Source: Cryptomeria japonica (Eukaryota > Streptophyta > Pinopsida > Cupressales > Cupressaceae). From it: 64,000 nt of DNA. The stretch is taken from NCBI RefSeq assembly GCF_030272615.1, contig NC_081413.1:442887038-442951037 (forward strand). Reading direction: 5' to 3'. The notes under the pieces are model-generated. The model ran no database searches. It had not been told where the DNA came from and saw only the letters and a list, made by a program, of their open reading frames with translations. This document shows, piece after piece, positions 43,461 to 55,018 of the stretch. The stretch's first letter is position 1. Each line of letters starts with the position of its first letter. The position numbers were made by a program, and so were the translations under genes.

Positions 43461-44830
43461 TTCTAAGTTTACAAGCCTACATTATTATGTCTTCATAACT
43501 CATATAGGTTATGTAGAACTATGAATAGTACTTTTTGTTCTTCAAAACTCGTGTGGGTTAAGAAGAACTGTGAATAGTACTTTTTGTTTTTCCAAACCCG
43601 TGCAGGTTTTGTCTTGGTAGAGGGTTTGAAAATGACCCTAAGGCTTGCAAGGTGAATTTCCCCACATTTTTGTCCCTTTACACATTTTTTCATCTTCCAA
43701 CATGATTTCTTGACTTCTTCATCGTCAGGTTTACAAATGATCAAGTGGGTATCTCTAAAATTACCACCATAATCTCACACATCTTCTTCATTTTCTGACC
43801 ATATAAATTTTTCTATTTTTGGACAATATTAGCATAGTAAACTTTAAATTTCTTTACTAGTGCCTTGAGAGTCCTCACAGACATATGTCTACCATTTTTT
43901 TAATAACTTTTGATATACTTGACCAAATTCAAAATAAATTACATATTATAGTTCTACACTAGATTCTATTCACTTTTAAAAAAATAAGTTTTCTTTTTCA
44001 ATTATTTTGATGCAAGTTATGCCCATCACACAAACAGGTACCAAATTTTCAAGATGCGGTCACTTAAAAAAATCAGAAAAAAAAATAGTCAACAAAAAAT
44101 TACAAAAAGTACACAAATTCTAGATCTCACTCTTACCTATCATCCTACCAAAGGGTTTTGCAAAATAATAACTCTAACTATATATTTTGTGCAGCACACG
44201 AAAACAACTATGTAATGCTTTTTTGAAAAAATCAGAACAATTTTTCGTGTGCAAGATGTTTGACCCTCTTAATCTTATCCAATTTTAAGAAACTTTAATA
44301 GTTTAGAAACTATATTTAGAGCACTACAATTATTAGTGTTTTCTCAACTCCTAGTTTTTGGTGCATGACCTTGAAATATCTCTTTGAAGTTCAGGTTTAC
44401 CCGTTTTCAAAAAAATAGTGGCCACTTATACCCCCCTTTTTGTTCACCATCTTGGTGCACTTACCCAAAGATTAGACAAGTTTTTAAGTGTGGGATGTTG
44501 GGAGAACCAAGTAGAATTCAATGAAGTATCAATTCTACCCTTTATAGGTTCAAATGAATACCCTATTCATCTTATTATCTCACAAGAGGTTCCACTAGTT
44601 TGAATCCCCTTCAAACTCAAAAATATGTTGTTTAGAGACTCCAATTTAGAGGACTTGGTAGCCACTTGGTGGAAGGAGCTGAAATTTGGAAACCACTCCA
44701 ATATGTTCAAACTACATAAGAAACTAAATTATGTTAAAATAAAAAATGAAATATTGGAACAAAATATAGCTCGAGGACATATTTCAAGAAAAATAGAGAG
44801 TGGAGAAAGATATGGAACCTCTCAATGAAG

Positions 44831-46480
44831 TCATTATTGAAAAAGAGATGAGAGTAGAATAGTATGAGATAGAGAAGGTTTTGAAAGAAGAATTTAAAGA
44901 ATTATTGGCAAGAGAGAAATTTTTTGGAGCTATAAGTCTCAAGAGATTTGGCTTACAGAGCATGATAGGAACACACAATTCTTCCATAAGTCAGCAATAG
45001 GGAATAAATAAAGGTGCATAATTACTAACATAAAAACACAAGATGGCTCGATGATTCAATCCACAGAGGAACTGAACATGGAAGTTGTTTTGTGTTTTGA
45101 GATAATTTTAAATAGAGAGATGCAACAATGTAGGAGGGATAGAGATGATATTATAGGGGAAATACCTTTAATCATTATAGAAGCTCATGATAAGGAGATG
45201 TACAAGAAAATTTAAAAGTACTAGGTTAGAAGGGAAATATTGCAGATGAACCCATATAATGGTTTCGCAACTAGTTTTTTTTCAACATTTCTAGGAAGTA
45301 GTGGGAGATGATGTTCATAAGGAAGTAGATGAGTCAAGAAAGAGGACAACAATGCTAAGGGAATTAAATCACACATTTTTAGCTTTAATCCCAACGAGGA
45401 AGGAAATTCAAATAGTGAATGATTTTAGACCCGATATCTTTATGTAATATAGTGTATAAAATCATCGCTAAAGTAAATGCAAACAGATTGAAGAAAGAGA
45501 TAAAAAAAATCACATCTAAGGAACAAAGTGGTTTCTCTCAAGGGAGATCAATTGTGGAAGATATTATCATTGCCCATGAAACCATCCACTTGGAAAGGAA
45601 AGAAAGAGAGGAAAGTATGATACCAAAACTTGATATTCTTAAGGCATATGATCTAGTAGATAGGGGATTTCTTATTTAAGTTTCAAGGAAATTCGATTTC
45701 TATGGAGATTGGATAGATTGGGTGAACAACTATTTATCTACTCCTAAATTTTTAATCATTTTAAAAGGGGCAGCTCATGGAGTCTTTACTTCCTCAAGAG
45801 GCATTAGACAAGAAGATCCTCTTTCTCCTTTTTGTTTCATCATTATGATAGAATCTTTGGGCAGATATATCAACACCCTTAGGACAAATAGGAAATGGCT
45901 TGGGATGAATGTAGTGGCTAGCTTGGAAGTAGTGACTCATCAGCAATTTGTTGATTATACAATTTTGTTTGGGAAGGCAAGTTGAAATGAAGTAAATAAT
46001 TAATAGTTTTTTAGATAAATATTTCAAAGCTTCAGGGCGGAATATTAATTAGAGAAAATTATAAGTATTTTTATTAAATACTTAGCCTAGTCTTCAAAGG
46101 GTGTTAGCTAATAACTTAAATATGAAAGTAGCAAATTTCTTGGGGAGATTTCTAGGATCTGTGTTATTTACAGGTATAAAAATAAATGATATTTGGAATA
46201 ATCTCATTAATAGTTGCTTAGACAAAGTGGGAACATGGAAAGAAAATTGGTTTCCTTCCACAAGTAAACTATCAATGATTAAAGTAGTTCTCTTTGAAAT
46301 TTTGGTTTATTTGATGTCATGCTTAAAACTCCCATCGAAAATGGATGAATAGATAAATAGGATTATGAGAAGATTCTTTTGGAGTGGAACCTGTGATGAA
46401 AATAAATTTCCATTAGTTGCTTGGGACAAGGTTTGCACTCAAAATATAATGGGGGGACCTATATTCTAGTGGAGCTAAAA
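44831..46480 (+). pseudogene. LINE-2 reverse transcriptase
   Basis: Broken frames give the RT motifs in order: EHDRNTQFFHKSAIGNK (44960-45000), then a DFRPISLCNIVYKIIAKVNA-type block (45419-45480; the last base before ISLC is shifted). EQSGFSQGRSIVEDIIIAHE and LDILKAYDLVDRGF (45530-45670) hold the first catalytic Asp. SSRGIRQEDPLSPFCFIIMI follows (45795-45850). The catalytic box reads FVDYTILFG (45950), so the second Asp of the usual pair has become Tyr. LGRFLGSVLFTGIK and MDE-stop-INRIMRRFFWSG close it (46130-46390). Inactive by both frameshifts and catalytic change. Confidence 0.88.
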
Positions 46481-46999
46481 AATAAGTTAAATTATTTAGA
46501 GGTAACTATTTAGATTTAGATGACCCCGCACGTATTTAAACAATAATGGATCCTTTGAGAGGACCTGCAGTTAGGAATTATATATTAGATTGTAGAGACA
46601 TAATCTCCAAATGTGTGACTTGGGAGATAGGAAATGAATAGAGAACCTCTTTATAGATACACTTGTGGTAATTGTGATATTCAAGATACTCTTTTCTATA
46701 TTGAGGAACTAAAGAGGGAGACCTTGTATTCTTGAGGATCTAAAGTGAGTGGCTATGGCTCAATTGTCCAACAAGATGGAATATATCAATGGCAGTGGAG
46801 ATCCTTAGATGATATTAATGCCCTAGGAGATCAAAAAGAGAGACTAATGACCTTATTGAAGGATATAATATATTTACCATCCAATAAGGCGCATAAGGTA
46901 AGATAGTGTAGGTCTAAAACTGGATCATATAAGGGTAAATTTGGTTATCAAATTAAGGAAGCAACAATAAACAAAGAAGGTTACTCATTCAAATTATTA

Positions 47000-47940
47000 T
47001 GGAATAAATATTGTCTCCCAAAAGCAAGGGTGTTTGCTTGTCTAGCAATTCAAATAAAAATTCTCATAGAAGATTGGATGAGGAAAATGGGAATTTATGC
47101 ATCTGGAAGATGTATTCTATGCAAGGAAGAGAGTGAAACTATAGATCATTTATTGTTGTATTTCTCATATGTACATAAATGTTGGAATTATTTCTTATCC
47201 TAAATGAATTTCCAATGCTCTTTTCCACAATGAATGCTAGAATGGTTCAATAGTTGGTCTACTTTGTGGAAGATTATTCCATCCATAATAAATTGTGAAA
47301 TTTGGAAAGAGGGAAATTGCAAAATCTTCTAAGATAAATGGATGATTGAAGAAATTCTTTGTTAGAAAAATTAAGAACAAAATTATGGAATCAGTGAATA
47401 CGACTCAACAAGGAATCAACTGATCAAGAACAACCTATTTACCCAATGGGATGAGGAAATTATTAAACAATTTGATGGCTTTGTGGTTCTCCTTGTGAAT
47501 GGGGCTAGGATGGTTAATCATTATTCTTCTAGAATTGCCACTAGATGGAAAGTTCTAGAGCCTGGATGGATCAAAATAAATTGTGATGGGGTGGCTAAAG
47601 GAAATCTAGGGCTGGGAGGTATAGGATTTGTGGATAGGGATGATAATGGAAAGATAATTGTTGAAAAATATATGGCTTTAGGGGTGACCACCAATAACAT
47701 GGTGGAATTTAGAGCAGTAGTTAGCTATAAAAATACCTATTGAAGGTGACTCTTTGATATCAATTAACACTTCTTAAAAGAATGAAACACCCAATTGGAT
47801 TATAGCCCATTGGCTTCACTTGATTAAGGATTTAATAATAAAAATTGAATATTTCAAAATAAGCCATATTTATAGAGAAGGGAACAAATAGACAAATAGT
47901 TTAGCCAAATGTGCATTTGGTCTTGAAAGATAATTTGAAG
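47000..47940 (+). pseudogene. LINE-2 zinc-finger region and RNase H
   Basis: KMGIYASGRCILCKEESETI and DHLLLYFSYVHKCW (47085-47190) give the zinc-finger region, with one Cys replaced by Phe (YFS for HCS). From 47483 the RNase H domain reads GWIKINCDGVAKGNLGLGG, DRDDNGKIIVEKYMALGVTT and NMVEFRAVV (catalytic D and E kept). Past a stop and frameshift it continues GDSLISINTS, NWIIAHWLHLIKDLIIKIEY and HIYREGNK...NSLAKCAFGL to 47935. 46480-47000 between RT and this region is decayed connection sequence with stops. Confidence 0.85.
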
Positions 47941-47999
47941 ATTTATTAATCTTAAGTTGAGGTGGTGAAAACAAGTTGTCATGTGGATGGTTGTTGATT

Positions 48000-48394
48000 C
48001 GGGTGGTGAAGTTACCGTTGGACTGTTGAGGAGTTAGGTAGGGTGGCAAATTAAAAATAGCCTTTTAGATGGTTATCTAGCTGAGGTGGTAAAATTAAAT
48101 CCACCTTCTCAAAGGATTGATTGGAAAAAATTGGTTGGCATCAAAACATGGCCTTAATGATGTTGGAAATTCAAATTTATTAATGTTTTTGAGCCTGATG
48201 GATGCGATTTGAAAACTAAGGCTTGAGATTTGCAGTTAGATGACTTGAGTCGATAGCGAAGGATGGCTGCAAATTTTAAAATCTCATATCATTTATGGCA
48301 CATCATGTTAGATTTATCCTCAACAAAATGGGAAACAATAAACAAATTATTAAATTAATGAATTATGAAGAAGGTGGTGGACAAATTGGCAACT
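48000..48394 (+). pseudogene. LINE-2 third ORF, 5' piece (uncertain)
   Basis: After RNase H, broken frames give LNPPSQRIDWKKLVGIKTW, FINVFEPDGCDLKTKA and AANFKISYHLWHIMLDLSST. The position matches ORF3 of LINE-1, but I see no clear sequence match to it. The possible continuation lies beyond element B at 57910-58480. Confidence 0.4.
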
Positions 48395-50060
48395 TTCACC
48401 TCACCCTTGCTAGCTCAAAACACATCATAGAATGAGCCCTCAATTGTGGAGAGGACCTACTAAAAACTCATCATAATTTCCCTTTAAGGATTTAATTAAT
48501 TAATTTAATTAAATCTAAGTTCATGTTTCATCACTTTATATATCATAAAATTGGGCCCTTTACCTTAAGTGTGCCCCTTTTTACTTTATTCCTCCAATAA
48601 ATCATTTAATCATAAACCCTAATTGTGTCCTATTTCAAACTTTAAGGCCCGATTTCGCATATCAAAACACCTTGAAATCAGCTGTAACTTTTGGATTCGC
48701 TTTAATATCATCATATCTAATGACCCTAAAAATTTGGTGAAAAGTTGGTTGGACTATGGTGGAAATGCAATGGTCCTCGGCTTTTTTCCCAAAATTTTGG
48801 GAGCACAATTCTATGATATTATAATTCTTAACCCCCAAAGATTGGTAGGAAATTCAATTCCTAGGTCAGCCTAAAGGTGAAATTAAGTCAAAATTAAGAT
48901 CTAGGATTTCATACATAAGAGCTCTCTTTCTTCATTTGAGGGAAACTAAGATTTATCTAATCTAAGGGAGTTTTAAGCAAAGCAAGCATAAGGAGCCTTC
49001 TATGTAGTGAAAGAGAAGCCTATGTGGAGTCTTCAGCAACATTCAAAAAAATTCATCAAGCATTTTTCAAGCATTCATCATCAATTAGGAGCCTTGAAGA
49101 CAATGGGGAATAATAGGAGATCTAGTGGCAATATCTCTCCCTTGGGGATTGGTATGATTTCATGTTATTTTCATGTCTTTGTATGAGCTTCTTTACATCA
49201 ATTTGCATATTTACCTTCATGCTTTATATAATTTACCATATTTGGTTTGAAGCACTATCATTTACATTCACATTTAAATTTAGGGTTTACTCTCATGCGT
49301 AGGGTAGCTCTAGTTTCTTATCATTTAGGATCTTGCATACACACAAATTTATAGCACATGCATTTTCAGTACATTATCAGCTATTTGTGGAGGTGGAAAT
49401 CACCAAACCAAGGGTTTTACTAAGGAAAAACCCCATATACCCACCCAAACCTTTTTCAGTTGTAGGTGCAGAAAGAGGCATCCAGAGGCTATTTTAGATC
49501 TGGAAAAGGCATCAACACCACTCAAAAGTCTCAGAAGTGCATAAATCTATCAAGGATAGGGGCGTGACACCCTAGTCCTACCCAGGATAGGGGCATGGTG
49601 CCCTGGTTCCTCCACTTTACAGTGAAATTTGACAAGTTGCAGACTCAAGACCTCCAGTTTGCAGTGTCTCAGTTGCAGCCTCCTGTCTACAGAAATAGGA
49701 CAATGGCGTGGCACCCTGGTCTAGGTCACTTTTGTTGAATTTGAAGAATTAGGTACATATCCATAATATTCTCCCTTTCATGCTTTCAGTATCTCATTTT
49801 CAGATCTACAAGTTTGTGCAATTCCGAGTTTATTTGTGCTTCATTCTTTATCTCCTCATCTAGTTGATCATTGAAACCCTAGTTTTTCTCATCATTTGCA
49901 ACAAGAGGAATAGAAACCCTAAGAGGTAATCCTTGGCTCTCTCTTTCTCACAATAAGGATCCAAAGTGATCGACCTCTCTAGGCTCTTTCGTATTCCCAA
50001 TGTGCTGGCAAATTTGGGACTAGGTTCTAGTCACCTGGTCTCGCTTTTCCTACCCCCACA
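48395..50060 (+). repeat. 5' LTR of element B
   Basis: Strong match to 55019-57909 from about 48476 onward (TTTCCCTTTAAGGATTTAAT). The first ~80 bases are diverged or replaced, with ACCCTTGCTAG at 48403 as the only clear remnant. It ends CTACCCCCACA at 50060. It contains GGGCATGGTGCCCTGG-like words at 49560-49615 and 49706. No gene inside. Confidence 0.85.
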
Positions 50061-50085
50061 TTTTGGTGAACCTGACGTGAATCCA
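50061..50085 (+). other. Primer-binding-site region of element B
   Basis: Immediately after the LTR: TTTTGGTGAACCTGACGTGA. TGGTGAACCTG is in the right place for a primer site; I cannot name the tRNA. Confidence 0.55.
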
Positions 50086-50400
50086 ACCTTATTTAATTCT
50101 GATTTATGTTATCAGATCTGAGTGGTTTTTCTATTTCAAATTCAAATTTACATTTACATGTTTCAATTCCTTGCAAATTTCAAAATTTAGAGGTTAATTT
50201 TGTTGAAACCCTAATTTTTCAATTCAAAATTGAACTTGTGGATAGCTTAATTTGTATCATTAATTTCAGATCTGATTTTGGAACACATTTCACTCATAAA
50301 TTTTATTTTATAAATCAACATTTAGAGTGCTTGAATTGGTTAAAATTGAACATTTCCTTCTATTTTGTATGTGTTATCATTTGAAAGAGGAAAATTTTGT

Positions 50401-52200
50401 CATGATGCATTCATTTCATAAATGTGATAATGGGTTAGCTTCCCTTGTTTCAATTTTTCCATCTCTTAGAGAACCTCCTCCTATCTCTGACAACATTTTA
50501 GTGCCTAAATTTTTTTTTATCAATCCCTTCAAATCTCCCCTCTGCTCTAAGGATGAAGATTTGAAGAGTGATCTTGACAATTCTCCTAAAATGTGCCCTT
50601 CTCATTCTAGCTATCTTAGAGGAATAGGATGATATCATAAACACTTTTCTTAATGTTACTTTACCTTCTTTACATGATTCCTCTCTAAGTGAAAAGGTAT
50701 TGATGGACATTGACTTATCTTCTCATAAATTTGGTCTTACCAATTGGGGCATGCTAGTGCAGCAAGAGGTTATGAGCACTTCTCTCAAAGATCTCCTTCC
50801 TAAGCATGAATCTTTAGAGAAAGATGTTCATCTCCCTGCTAGAGAATACTTCCCTCATGAGGTTCATTTTGTGCAAGAAGATGGTATTGTCCCTAGTTTT
50901 CCTAGTGAGGGCATTTCCTCTATTGATTCCAACAAAATTCCCACTAGAGATGATGCATTAATAAGAAATGCTTTCCCTTCTCTTAAAGTTTTGGCTTAAC
51001 CCTAAATATGCCTTATAGAAAGAAGATGAAATCATAATCAATTTCCTCAATTCTCTCTCCCCTAAAGATCCTATTGAAGACATTTTGAGGAAAGAGGATG
51101 ATTTAAATACATTTAGTGATTCTCTCCTTCCTAAGGATGAAGAATTAATGAACAATGTTATCCCTTCTCCAAAAATTGGCAATAACAATAAGGACATATT
51201 TGTGCAAGATATTTCTAATACTTTTCCTAATGACCTCACTATTTGGAATGAACCAAATTAAAAGAAGGTGTTGATTATTCTCTTCCCCATAAGAGAACCC
51301 TAGAAAAAGGGGATAAAATCATGATTGATAACTCTCTTGATAGCATCTCACCTTCCATGAATCTAAATCATTTTTTCTCTAAAGGTAAATCATCTCCCTC
51401 TCCTCAACTTGGTTCTACACATAAGGATACCCTAGTTCAAGATAAGATGGTTAACATCTTTTTCAAAGACCTTCCTCTCAAAGGTGAGACTTTAAAGAGT
51501 AATATTGATCCTTCTCCTAGAGAGTTTATTCCCCATGTAGATCCTTTGGTGATAGAGGATGATATGACCTTTCCTAAAATGTCAATGCCTACTTCATCTC
51601 CCTCCTAAAATTCGTCTTATCCATGATAATATTTTAGTGCTAGAAGATATTATCAACATTTCTTCCAATAATCTTGTTCATTCTTCTAAGGACACCTTTG
51701 ATATTCCTAAACCATCTTCAATCAATTTGATACGTGTGAATGAAACACCTAATAAACCCCTCTTCACAGTTCAAGGTGCTTGTCCTTCTCAAAATTCCCC
51801 ATGTAAGTATATCTTAGTGGTTAAAGGTGGTTATGCTAATGATTGTTTTTTCACTCCTAAGAAACCTATCATTATTGTGCAAGGAGGTTATCCTACTAAC
51901 AACCCTTATGAGTATGCTAAGAAAATTACTAGAGAGAGTTATCATATGGTTGCTCATACCTACAAAACAAGAAACAATAGGAAACCTAGTCCTCCTCCAG
52001 TTATCCCAACTTCACTTTCTCCCTCTGAACCTATTCTTCCACAAGCACCTCCTACATCAAATCTTAGCAAGGAGTATGGTATTATTGAGCAACTTAAGGC
52101 CACTCTTGCTAAGATTTCTATTTGGTATCTGGTTCAAACTTCACCTTCTTATCATGGGATGTTACAAGGAACTTTGAAAAACTTAGATGTCCCCCTATAG
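50401..52200 (+). pseudogene. Element B gag-like, internally repetitive ORF region
   Basis: No standard Gag fold is recognised. Several frames give related ~90-100-residue units: FPSLREPPPISDNILVPKFF with CSKDEDLKSDLDNSPK (50450-50610); LKDLLPKHESLEKDVHLPAR with VQEDGIVPSFPSEG (50790-50920); SPKDPIEDILRKEDDLNTF with LLPKDEELMNNVIPSPK (51058-51175); FKDLPLKGETLKSNIDPSPR with PLVIEDDMTFPK (51460-51580). The last part (51637-52200) has VVKGGYANDCFFTPKKPIII and VQGGYPTNNPYEYAKKI. It ends YGIIEQLKATLAKIS, a segment that precedes protease in many plant gypsy elements. Between units there are stops and frameshifts. Role presumed structural. Confidence 0.65.
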
Positions 52201-52299
52201 TGCCACCTAATAACATGTCCACTTTGATTGATCCTACAAATGAATCCAAAGCTCAAATTTTATTCACACAAGATGAGTTACCTTCTCCTAAAATCCAAA

Positions 52300-52685
52300 A
52301 TCAATATGATCCTCTTATGATTGTGGTTATTATCCATGATAGTGCTCTAAGATGAACCCTTGTGGACAATGGGTCTGGCCTTAATGTTTGTGGTGTGGAC
52401 TTATTGGATAAGATTAAAGTGGATCATTCTCTCATTGAACCCTCTTATTTGACTATTCGAGGCTTTGATAATGTTGCTGAAAAATGTCTAGGTGAGATAA
52501 AGTTTCCTATTAGGGTAGGTCATGTCGTGTTACTTACACCTATTCATGTTATGCCTGGTAATTTGACATATAACCTTCTATTAGAGAGACCTTGGATTCA
52601 TAGCATGCAAGTTGTCCCCTCAACTTGGCATAGGAAAGTCAAATTCATTTATAACAATATGACATACACCTTGTTTGCTACCTAA
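52300..52685 (+). pseudogene. Element B aspartic protease
   Basis: YDPLMIVVIIHDSALR, a stop, then TLVDNGSGLNVCGVDLLDKI (52358-52420) carries the active site, D-N-G-S in place of D-T/G-G-S. Then SYLTIRGFDNVAEKCLGEIK, PIHVMPGNLTYNLLLERPWI and HSMQVVPSTWHRKVKFIYNN follow. This is the standard plant gypsy retropepsin ending. Only one stop (TGA near 52354) breaks it. It would process the Gag precursor. Confidence 0.9.
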
Positions 52686-52959
52686 CCTCAAGAACCATTA
52701 AAATATGGATCTTCTTGTTCAACTACTTCCCATTCTTCTTCCAATCCTTCTACTTATTCAAATACATCTATTTCCTTTAATGATGTTGTTACTTCTAGTA
52801 CTCCTGGTTTTGATACTCAATTGGAATCTCCTCCCAAGGATATCTTTTCTCTCTCGAAGTTCTTGCAAATGACGATGATTAAGGATCTCTTACTTTACCC
52901 CTACTTTTATAGGAGAATATAGGGTACCTTGTAATGGATCTAAGACTGAGAAGGAGAAA

Positions 52960-53337
52960 TCTAAGGAGGAACCTAAAGAGAAACCTACTTTGTCTAAACA
53001 ACTAAGTAACCACTTTGTGGCTTCTTCTAATCCAAATAATTGTTTAAATCCTTCCTCCAATTCATATAGCACTAAGACCTATGGGGCATCACCATCTCTT
53101 TCTAATTTGGCATCCCTTTGTGGTCCTGGTTTTCACATTTTAGCTAAGAGTGGCTATGACGGCAATGGTTGTGGCACAAATGAGCAAGGAATTAAAGTTC
53201 CTTTAGAACATAACACACATGAAGCTTCATTTGGACTTGGATATAATCCTTCTAAGCCCACCAAAGCATATAAAAGACCATATCTAAATGTGAATGCTAT
53301 GTTTAGTAGTGATGATGACCACACCTCATTTAAATGA
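52960..53337 (+). pseudogene. Element B G-patch domain
   Basis: CGPGFHILAKSGYDGNGCG followed by TNEQGIKVPLEHNTHEASFG and LGYNPSKPTKAYKRP (53119-53275) fits the G-patch consensus: aromatic-hydrophobic start, regular glycines, GLGY end. G-patches bind RNA or activate helicases, and they occur after the protease in some retroelements and in betaretroviruses. It is preceded by a Lys/Glu linker and Ser/Asn-rich spacer. It ends with a stop at 53335. The frame is open across 115 codons, which is unusual for this element. Confidence 0.8.
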
Positions 53338-55003
53338 TCTTTTACTTCTTTCAAGACTTATTCCCCTCATAGGGAAATCTTGGTGATGAACAAGTCTTTT
53401 TATGAATCTCCTCAAGAGATTTCTAATCCCACTTATGAGACTTTATTTTCTACTCATTCTAAAATTCATTTTTCTAAGAATAAGGCTCTAATGAATTACA
53501 ATTATCCGTCTCCTAAGATTTCTTGTGTGCAAGAAAAGTATGACTTAGTGGCCTATTTTTCTCCTATAAACTTCTCTCTTTCTAAAGACTCTTTAAGCTT
53601 CATCTTCTTATCCATGTTGTTGATCATTATGTGACATTGGTAGCTCACTTACTCAGGGCTCATTGTCATTCATCATGGTACAATTTCACGTGCAATCATA
53701 CTTTTGGAAGGAACATAATAGCCTATTTCTATCTCATCTCTTCTCCCTATATATATGGGATCAAGAGTGATTTCAAATATCTTTCATTCTTAAGATTAAA
53801 ATTTCCCCTTTGAGAAGTAGTGTCTTCTATAAGGATTTCTTATTGATTGTAGAGGTGTATTCATACTTGAATTCCTTCTCTCATATTGGAACAAGCATCC
53901 CTAATGGGTATCTTAAAGTACATATCCTTAATTGGGACCTCCTCCTTGGTGTTGGAAGTCTTTGATCATTCATCAATTTCTTTTCTTCATTGAGCAATAT
54001 CTTTTATAGTAAACCCTTCTATCTTGTGCATGTACATATCCCTGATGAGGATCTCTTGCCTTATTTTAGAAGAGTGTTGTTATAAATAATCTCTATTTGC
54101 TGTCATCTCAATCCTCTGCTCTCTTCAAAGCTCTTGCATTCACTCATTCTAGAAGATGTTATACTTGTTTAAGATAACTCCTCTTGAAGGTAAATGCCTT
54201 TTGAACAAAGATCTCTTCTCCTCCAAGGATCTCCTTTACACTTATAAAGCAAGATATCTCTTTTCAACTATCTTATCCTTTCTTGAAGAGTATTCCCTCT
54301 ATTGCTTGGATTTATGACATTGTTGCATGATGGATATCTTCTTGGTGTCAAAGGTAGGTATCCTTGTTCTACTTGCACACACATGCATGGGGTTGAGTGC
54401 AAATAATGGTCTTCTTACTCTCCCCCCTTACATGGATCACCCAAAAAGACTCTGAGGGCTAGTCTTCCATGTCCTTCTCAGCATGGATCACCTAGTTTCA
54501 GGGGAAAGATGTCCATGGTTCCTTTTCTTCTTCCTTTTGTTTGCATTTGTTTCCATTTAAATCTTTTATCTTGTGTTAGGTATATCTCAAATCCTCACAC
54601 TCTTTGTTGTGTTGGAATTGAGGATTAGTTCTCTTTCTTATCAAATGATTCTCCATTAGTTTTTGATCTTTTATCAAATCTTCTTATGAGCATTTATCAT
54701 CAGTCTTCTTTCACAATTTAATGTGGTAAACTTGATAACCTATTTCAACTCACTAAAATTAGCCAGTCAAAACAGGGGGGCATATAGCTACCCTCGAATT
54801 TTCATCACCTTCCTTAGTAAGAATTTCAGTGATTTTGTGATTTTATCTAACATGTGTTTTTGTAGGGTGCGGATCCTAACTGTGTACTGCAGATACCGCT
54901 GGGGGCATCATCTGACAACTTGTGGATATATCCCTTTTTCATGTTCAAATATTTACTTTTTTGTACTTTAGCTTGCATATGCATGTAGTTTCATATGACC
55001 ACT
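53338..55003 (+). other. Element B 3' internal region, no pol seen
   Basis: The first 300 bases continue a Ser/Pro-rich reading (SFYESPQEISNPTYETLF). After that I see no RT, RNase H or integrase motif on either strand, only pyrimidine-rich sequence with repeated TCTTCTCC/CCTTCTTG-like words, consistent with expanded or decayed spacer. Confidence 0.6.
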
Positions 55004-55018
55004 AAAGTGGGGGCTAAA
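55004..55018 (+). other. Polypurine tract of element B
   Basis: AAAGTGGGGGCTAAA lies directly before the LTR start TGTAGTGTCG at 55019. Confidence 0.8.

Larger units (their letters stand above)
41976..44466. mobile_element. Terminal-inverted-repeat element rich in GA arrays
   Basis: The left end is GGGTAAGTGCACTAGGATGG, continuing TGAACAAAAAAGTGGCCAC. The right end in reverse complement is GGGTAAGTGCACCAAGATGG, continuing TGAACAAAAAGG...AGTGGCCAC. The inverted repeats match over about 30 bases with two or three mismatches. AAAG lies on both sides (41972-41975, 44467-44470), a possible 4-bp target duplication, though part of a longer or shorter one. Length is 2,491 bp. Inside are three ~105-bp repeats (42060-42345), GA arrays (42465-43150), a TA/CATA dinucleotide tract (43330-43460) and AT-rich sequence to 44400. 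No transposase is readable. The superfamily is not recognisable from the ends; it is probably non-autonomous. Confidence 0.8.
41386..44830 (+). pseudogene. LINE-2 endonuclease, split by the TIR element
   Basis: The 5' part (41386-41971) reads MKNIMLNIRDINAPSKW, then FLINVYGPISMVHKKEWWMQ and RIIARDFNATPNNRVEMGSL (41790-41845), where the GDFN motif has become ARDFN. The 3' part resumes at 44471 with RLDKFLSVGCWENQVEFNEV, ILPFIGSNEYPIHL (S-D-H motif replaced) and MLFRDSNLEDLVATWWKELK (44625-44690). 41972-44470 is the inserted TIR element with its duplicated AAAG. Catalytic residues are changed and stops are present, so it is inactive. Confidence 0.82.
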
